Assembly: GCA_003583745.1 (NCBI GenBank)
Contig: QXPY01000001.1
Location: 310,001 to 374,000 of the forward strand
DNA: 64,000 bases
From: Rhodocyclales bacterium GT-UBC
GTDB lineage: Bacteria; Pseudomonadota; Gammaproteobacteria; Burkholderiales; Rhodocyclaceae
Direction of reading: 5' to 3'
Shown here in pieces: positions 60,555-64,000 of the stretch. The translations under genes were made by a program, and so were the position numbers. A model generated the notes under the pieces. The model was not told the origin of the DNA. It worked only from the letters and a program-made list of their open reading frames with translations, and searched no databases. The stretch's first letter is position 1. Every line of letters begins with the position of its first letter.

Positions 60555-62759
60555 TCAGTTCGAGCCGGCAGCGATCCGGCTGCGCGCTGCGTGCAGTTTC
60601 TTGTAGCTGTCGATCAGGCGCTGGTGCCGATCGAGCCCTTCCAGCTTCATGCTGGTCGGGGTCAGTTCATGGAAGCGCACACTGCCATCGATCGATCCGA
60701 GTGCTGCATCGATACGTTGATCGCCAAACATCCGACGGAAGTTGACGACGTAGTCGTCGAGCTCCATTTCGTCGTCGAGAACAACCTCGAGTACCGCGTT
60801 CAATGCCTGATAGAACAATCCGCGTTCGACGGTATTTTCGTTGTACTGCAGATAGGCTTCGACCTGCTCCTTGGCCGCATCGAACTGTTTCAGCGCAAGA
60901 TTGATCAGCAGCTTCAGTTCGAGAATGGTCAGTTGGCCCCAGGCCGTGTTTTCATCGAACTCGATACCGATCAGGGTGATGATGTCGGTGTAGTCGTCCA
61001 GTTCGCTCTCTTCCAATCGCTCCAGCAAATCGGCAAGCGCGTCGTCGTCAAGGCGATGCACGTTGAGGATGTCGGAACGGAAGGCCAGGGCCTTGTTGGT
61101 ATTGTCCCAAATCAGATCCTCGACCGGATAGACTTCGGAATAACCGGGAACGAGGATGCGGCAAGCCGTGGCGCCGAGTTGATCGTACACCGCCATGTAG
61201 CTTTCCTTGCCCATGTCTTCGAGAATGCCGAACAGGGTGGCCGCCTCGTCGACATTGGAGTTTTCGCCCTTGCCCGAAAAATCCCACTCGACAAAGTCGA
61301 AATCCGCCTTGGCACTGAAGAAACGCCAGGAGACGACGCCACTGGAGTCGATGAAGTGTTCGACGAAGTTGTTGGGTTCGGTCACCGCATTGCTCTCGAA
61401 AGTAGGGCGGGGCAGATCGTTCAAGCCTTCGAAACTCCGGCCTTGCAGCAACTCGGTCAGGCTGCGCTCGAGCGCTACTTCGAGCCGTGGGTGAGCGCCA
61501 AACGAAGCGAAGACGCCTCCTGTACGCGGATTCATCAAGGTTACGCACATCACCGGAAATTCTCCGCCCAGCGAAGCGTCCTTGACCAATACCGGAAAGC
61601 CTTGATTTTCCAGTTCGGCGATCCCCGCCTGAATGCCGGGATACTTGGCCAGGACTTCCTCCGGCACATCGGGTAGCGTCAATTCACCTTCCAGAATCTC
61701 GCGTTTGACCGCCCGTTCGAAAATTTCGGACAGGCATTGCACTTGTGCCTCGGCCAGCGTGTTGCCGGCGCTCATGCCGTTGCTCAGGAAAAGGTTGTCG
61801 ATCAGGTTGGTCGGGAAATAGACGATTTCGCCATCCGACTGGCGGACGTAGGGCAGGGCGCAGACTCCCCGCTCTGTATTGCCGGAATTGGTGTCATAAA
61901 GGTGCGAGGCACGCAATTCGCCATCCGGATCGTAGATTTCGCGACAGTATTCGTCGAGCAAGCCGTCGGGTAGCGCATCCTTGCGGCCGGGTTTGAACCA
62001 GCGTTCGTTCGGATAATGCACGAAGGGCGCCTGGGCAATTTCCTCGCCCCAGAACTGGTCATTGTAAAAATGGTTGCAGTTCGCCCGCTCGATGAACTCA
62101 CCGAGCGCCGAAGCCAGGGCACTTTCCTTGGTCGCGCCTTTGCCATTGGTGAAACACATGGGCGAATGCGCATCGCGGATGTGCAAGGACCAGACGTTGG
62201 GAACCAGATTACGCCACGAGGCGATTTCGATCTTCATGCCCAAGTCGGCCAGGACGCCGGACATATTGGCAATGGTTTGTTCCAGAGGCAGATCCTTACC
62301 GGCGATATAGGTACTGGAATCCGAAGCAGGAACCAGGGAGAGCAAGGCTTGGGCATCGGCGTCGAGATTGTCCACTTCCTCGATAACGAACTCCGGCCCG
62401 GTTTGAACAACTTTCTTGACCGTGCACCGTTCGATCGAACGCAGTATGCCCAGCCTGTCCTTGGCCGAAATATCGGCGGGCAATTCAACCTGGATCTTGA
62501 AAACCTGTTTGTAACGGTCTTCCGGATCGACAATATTGTTTTGCGACAAGCGGATGTTTTCAGTCGGGATATTGCGCGTATTGCAGTAGAGCTTGACGAA
62601 ATAGGCCGCGCACAAGGCCGATGAGGCCAGAAAGTAATCGAATGGCCCCGGTGCCGAGCCATCGCCCTTGTAGCGGATGGGCTGGTCGGCTATAACCGTG
62701 AAATCGTCGAACTTGGCCTCCAGGCGAAGCTTGTCGAGAAAATTGACCTTGATTTCCAT
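60555..62759 (-). CDS. ycaO: OsmC-YcaO fusion protein
   Basis: A 734-aa protein; the start MEIKVNFLDKLRLEAKF at 62759 is used. Residues 1 to about 145 are an OsmC-like domain (SSALCAAYFVKLYCNTR). Residues about 160-560 are a YcaO domain with ATP-binding acidic residues (GATKESALASALGEFIERANCNHF, SEIFERAVKREI), and a C-terminal helical tail follows. YcaO proteins activate backbone amides with ATP; the E. coli relative affects ribosomal protein S12 methylthiolation. No precursor peptide gene is next to it. Confidence 0.9.
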   Translation of the reverse strand: MEIKVNFLDKLRLEAKFDDFTVIADQPIRYKGDGSAPGPFDYFLASSALCAAYFVKLYCNTRNIPTENIRLSQNNIVDPEDRYKQVFKIQVELPADISAKDRLGILRSIERCTVKKVVQTGPEFVIEEVDNLDADAQALLSLVPASDSSTYIAGKDLPLEQTIANMSGVLADLGMKIEIASWRNLVPNVWSLHIRDAHSPMCFTNGKGATKESALASALGEFIERANCNHFYNDQFWGEEIAQAPFVHYPNERWFKPGRKDALPDGLLDEYCREIYDPDGELRASHLYDTNSGNTERGVCALPYVRQSDGEIVYFPTNLIDNLFLSNGMSAGNTLAEAQVQCLSEIFERAVKREILEGELTLPDVPEEVLAKYPGIQAGIAELENQGFPVLVKDASLGGEFPVMCVTLMNPRTGGVFASFGAHPRLEVALERSLTELLQGRSFEGLNDLPRPTFESNAVTEPNNFVEHFIDSSGVVSWRFFSAKADFDFVEWDFSGKGENSNVDEAATLFGILEDMGKESYMAVYDQLGATACRILVPGYSEVYPVEDLIWDNTNKALAFRSDILNVHRLDDDALADLLERLEESELDDYTDIITLIGIEFDENTAWGQLTILELKLLINLALKQFDAAKEQVEAYLQYNENTVERGLFYQALNAVLEVVLDDEMELDDYVVNFRRMFGDQRIDAALGSIDGSVRFHELTPTSMKLEGLDRHQRLIDSYKKLHAARSRIAAGSN

Positions 62760-62888
62760 GCGCGGGTCCCAAAACAGTGCCAAAAACAAAGAGGGCGCTA
62801 TTATCGTGGTTTATTGTCCGAAAAACTCCCTGGTTCCGTCGTGATTTCTGGCAACACGAACGAGCTAGCCTGAATACAGGATTTTCGA

Positions 62889-63413
62889 ATGAACTCAAAA
62901 CTGATTGCCGCCATTGCTTTTGCTGCGAACAAACATCGGGATCAACGTCGAAAAGATGCGGTGGCTTCCCCCTACATCAACCATCCGATCTCGTTGGCCA
63001 ATGTTCTCGCCAACGAAGGCAATGTCGACGACGAGCAAGTACTGATTGCCGCCATCTTGCATGACACCATCGAAGACACCGTAACGACCGAACAAGAGTT
63101 GTTACTCGAATTCGGTGAGGAGATCGCCCGTGTCGTCATGGAAGTAAGCGACGATAAAGCGTTGCCAAAAGCCGAGCGCAAGCAATTGCAAATTGACCAT
63201 GCAGCAACCATCAGTCGACGTGCCAAGCTTGTCAAACTGGCAGACAAAATTTGCAACCTGCGTGACGTGGCTGCGAGTCCGCCTGCAGATTGGTCACTTC
63301 ATCGTCGGCAAGAATATTTTGATTGGGCAAAGGCAGTCATTGAAGGCCTACGAGGCGTTCATCCAGCACTCGAGCAAATCTTCGATGAAGCATACGCAGC
63401 ACGGCCAAAATGA
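62889..63413 (+). CDS. HD-domain hydrolase, MESH1/small SpoT-like
   Basis: A 174-aa protein with the ppGpp-hydrolase pattern: HRDQRRKDAVASPYINHP, AAILHDTIEDT (HD pair) and RRAKLVKLADKICNLRD. No synthetase, TGS or ACT domain is present, so it corresponds to a small alarmone hydrolase. It probably removes (p)ppGpp or a related nucleotide. The gene is divergent from ycaO. Confidence 0.9.
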   Translation: MNSKLIAAIAFAANKHRDQRRKDAVASPYINHPISLANVLANEGNVDDEQVLIAAILHDTIEDTVTTEQELLLEFGEEIARVVMEVSDDKALPKAERKQLQIDHAATISRRAKLVKLADKICNLRDVAASPPADWSLHRRQEYFDWAKAVIEGLRGVHPALEQIFDEAYAARPK

Positions 63414-63643
63414 GATTTCCGGCCGTGTTGCGGCGACGGATATCTCGGCCATATTCCGATAGGAATAAAACGCATAATTTGTATTATGTTAAATTTTATA
63501 TTGTGATGCAACAGGGCCGAATGCAACCGAAACCGGCTTATTAACCATCTAGCGAAGTAAATTTGTGTTTTCCATGCACCCGCGTCCTGATCCGGAAGAT
63601 GTAGCGCGCCAAGTCATGCAAAATTGCCTCACCCGTTATCGAC
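63414..63643. other. intergenic AT-rich stretch
   Basis: About 230 bases between convergent genes. The part 63465-63515 is markedly AT-rich compared with the rest of the window. I see no credible reading frame or RNA gene. Confidence 0.4.
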
Positions 63644-64000
63644 TCACATCTGCGGTTTGTATCCCGTCTCGAGATCAAGTTTTTCGGCAAGCGCCTCCTC
63701 GTCCATCAACTGCAGGGCGTCGAGCAGTGCCGCCTGCATGCTGCCGACCCCGAGCTGGCGCTGGATCATTGTTGCCGCAGCTAATTGCCCGGCCAGCGCC
63801 ATCAAGACCATGGCCGACGTAGTCGCCCGCCAAGTATCCGGCTGAACTGCGCAGAATGCGGCGATCAAGGCCGATTCGGAACAACCGACGCCGGTGATCC
63901 GGGTCATCCAGGGGTGGCCGTTGCCGATCCGCGCCCAGCGCCCGTCGCTGGCGAACACACGATCGACCGGTCCGCTGACGCCGACGACACAGCCCAGTTG
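63644..64000 (-). CDS. thiM: hydroxyethylthiazole kinase, C-terminal part (cut by window edge)
   Basis: The frame enters from the right edge without a start and ends at 63644; 118 residues are visible. GVSGPVDRV, GHPWMTRITGVGCSESALIAAF and the following helices match the ATP- and substrate-binding end of ThiM, which phosphorylates hydroxyethylthiazole in thiamine salvage. Confidence 0.88.
   Translation of the reverse strand, partial: QLGCVVGVSGPVDRVFASDGRWARIGNGHPWMTRITGVGCSESALIAAFCAVQPDTWRATTSAMVLMALAGQLAAATMIQRQLGVGSMQAALLDALQLMDEEALAEKLDLETGYKPQM

Noticed and set aside
1..64000. CRISPR arrays, tRNA/rRNA genes and insertion sequences
   Set aside because: No regularly spaced repeats, no tRNA T-loop signatures in a cloverleaf context, and no transposase frames were found.

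Overview
The window looks like chromosome of a Rhodocyclales-type betaproteobacterium (Dechloromonas/Ferribacterium-like). This rests on gene content and GC-rich codon use only: phasin, MetY, alanine dehydrogenase, OvoA, TtrSR/TsdA and an unusually large set of multihaem c-type cytochromes. No rRNA, tRNA, CRISPR array or intact insertion sequence was seen.

1-16.7 kb is a putative extracellular electron-transfer locus with 37 CxxCH haem motifs. It encodes two tetrahaem cytochromes resembling the Geobacter OmcE filament subunit (1808-2527, 3910-4779), a 922-aa protein with 11 haem motifs whose N-terminus repeats the same pattern (13890-16658), an 822-aa outer-membrane beta-barrel (5944-8412), a periplasmic parvulin-type isomerase, three NHL-propeller proteins, a duplicated set of trihaem c7-type cytochromes, and mono- and trihaem class I cytochromes. 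16.7-25.8 kb continues on the same strand with cytochrome maturation: ResB/CcsA-like System II proteins, a haem-copper-oxidase-like membrane protein lacking the usual copper ligands, a TPR protein, and an incomplete System I set (ccmC, D, F, G, H, I; no ccmA, B or E in the window). Sigma-54 type -24/-12 elements lie in front of the trihaem gene (minus strand), the monohaem gene, the OmcE-like gene and ccmF. A sensor kinase and an NtrC-class regulator with the GAFTGA motif lie at 27.7-30.6 kb, followed by a monohaem cytochrome and two secreted propeller proteins. This suggests one sigma-54 regulon for cytochrome production and maturation.

33.9-41.3 kb holds an ABC-type binding protein with an output-less membrane sensor, a phasin, metY, a CoA-binding protein, a 47-aa membrane protein, ald and an EAL protein. 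41.3-43.3 kb is a scrambled type VI secretion remnant: two apparently intact Tai4 immunity genes and two damaged Tae4 amidase genes, bounded by a ~176-bp direct repeat copied from the EAL gene start and containing a ~90-bp copy of a nearby MFS gene. 43.3-49.2 kb encodes a molybdopterin oxidoreductase, MFS transporter, VOC protein and OvoA. 49.3-55.8 kb is a thiosulfate/tetrathionate module: TsdA-like dihaem, c4-like dihaem, a five-haem protein fusing an alcohol-dehydrogenase-type cytochrome to TsdA, and a TtrSR-like two-component system. 55.8-64 kb has a zinc-ribbon membrane protein, phytochelatin-synthase family protein, an hcp remnant, tandem Usp, CNNM/CorC-type protein, OsmC-YcaO fusion, MESH1-like HD hydrolase and the 3' part of thiM.
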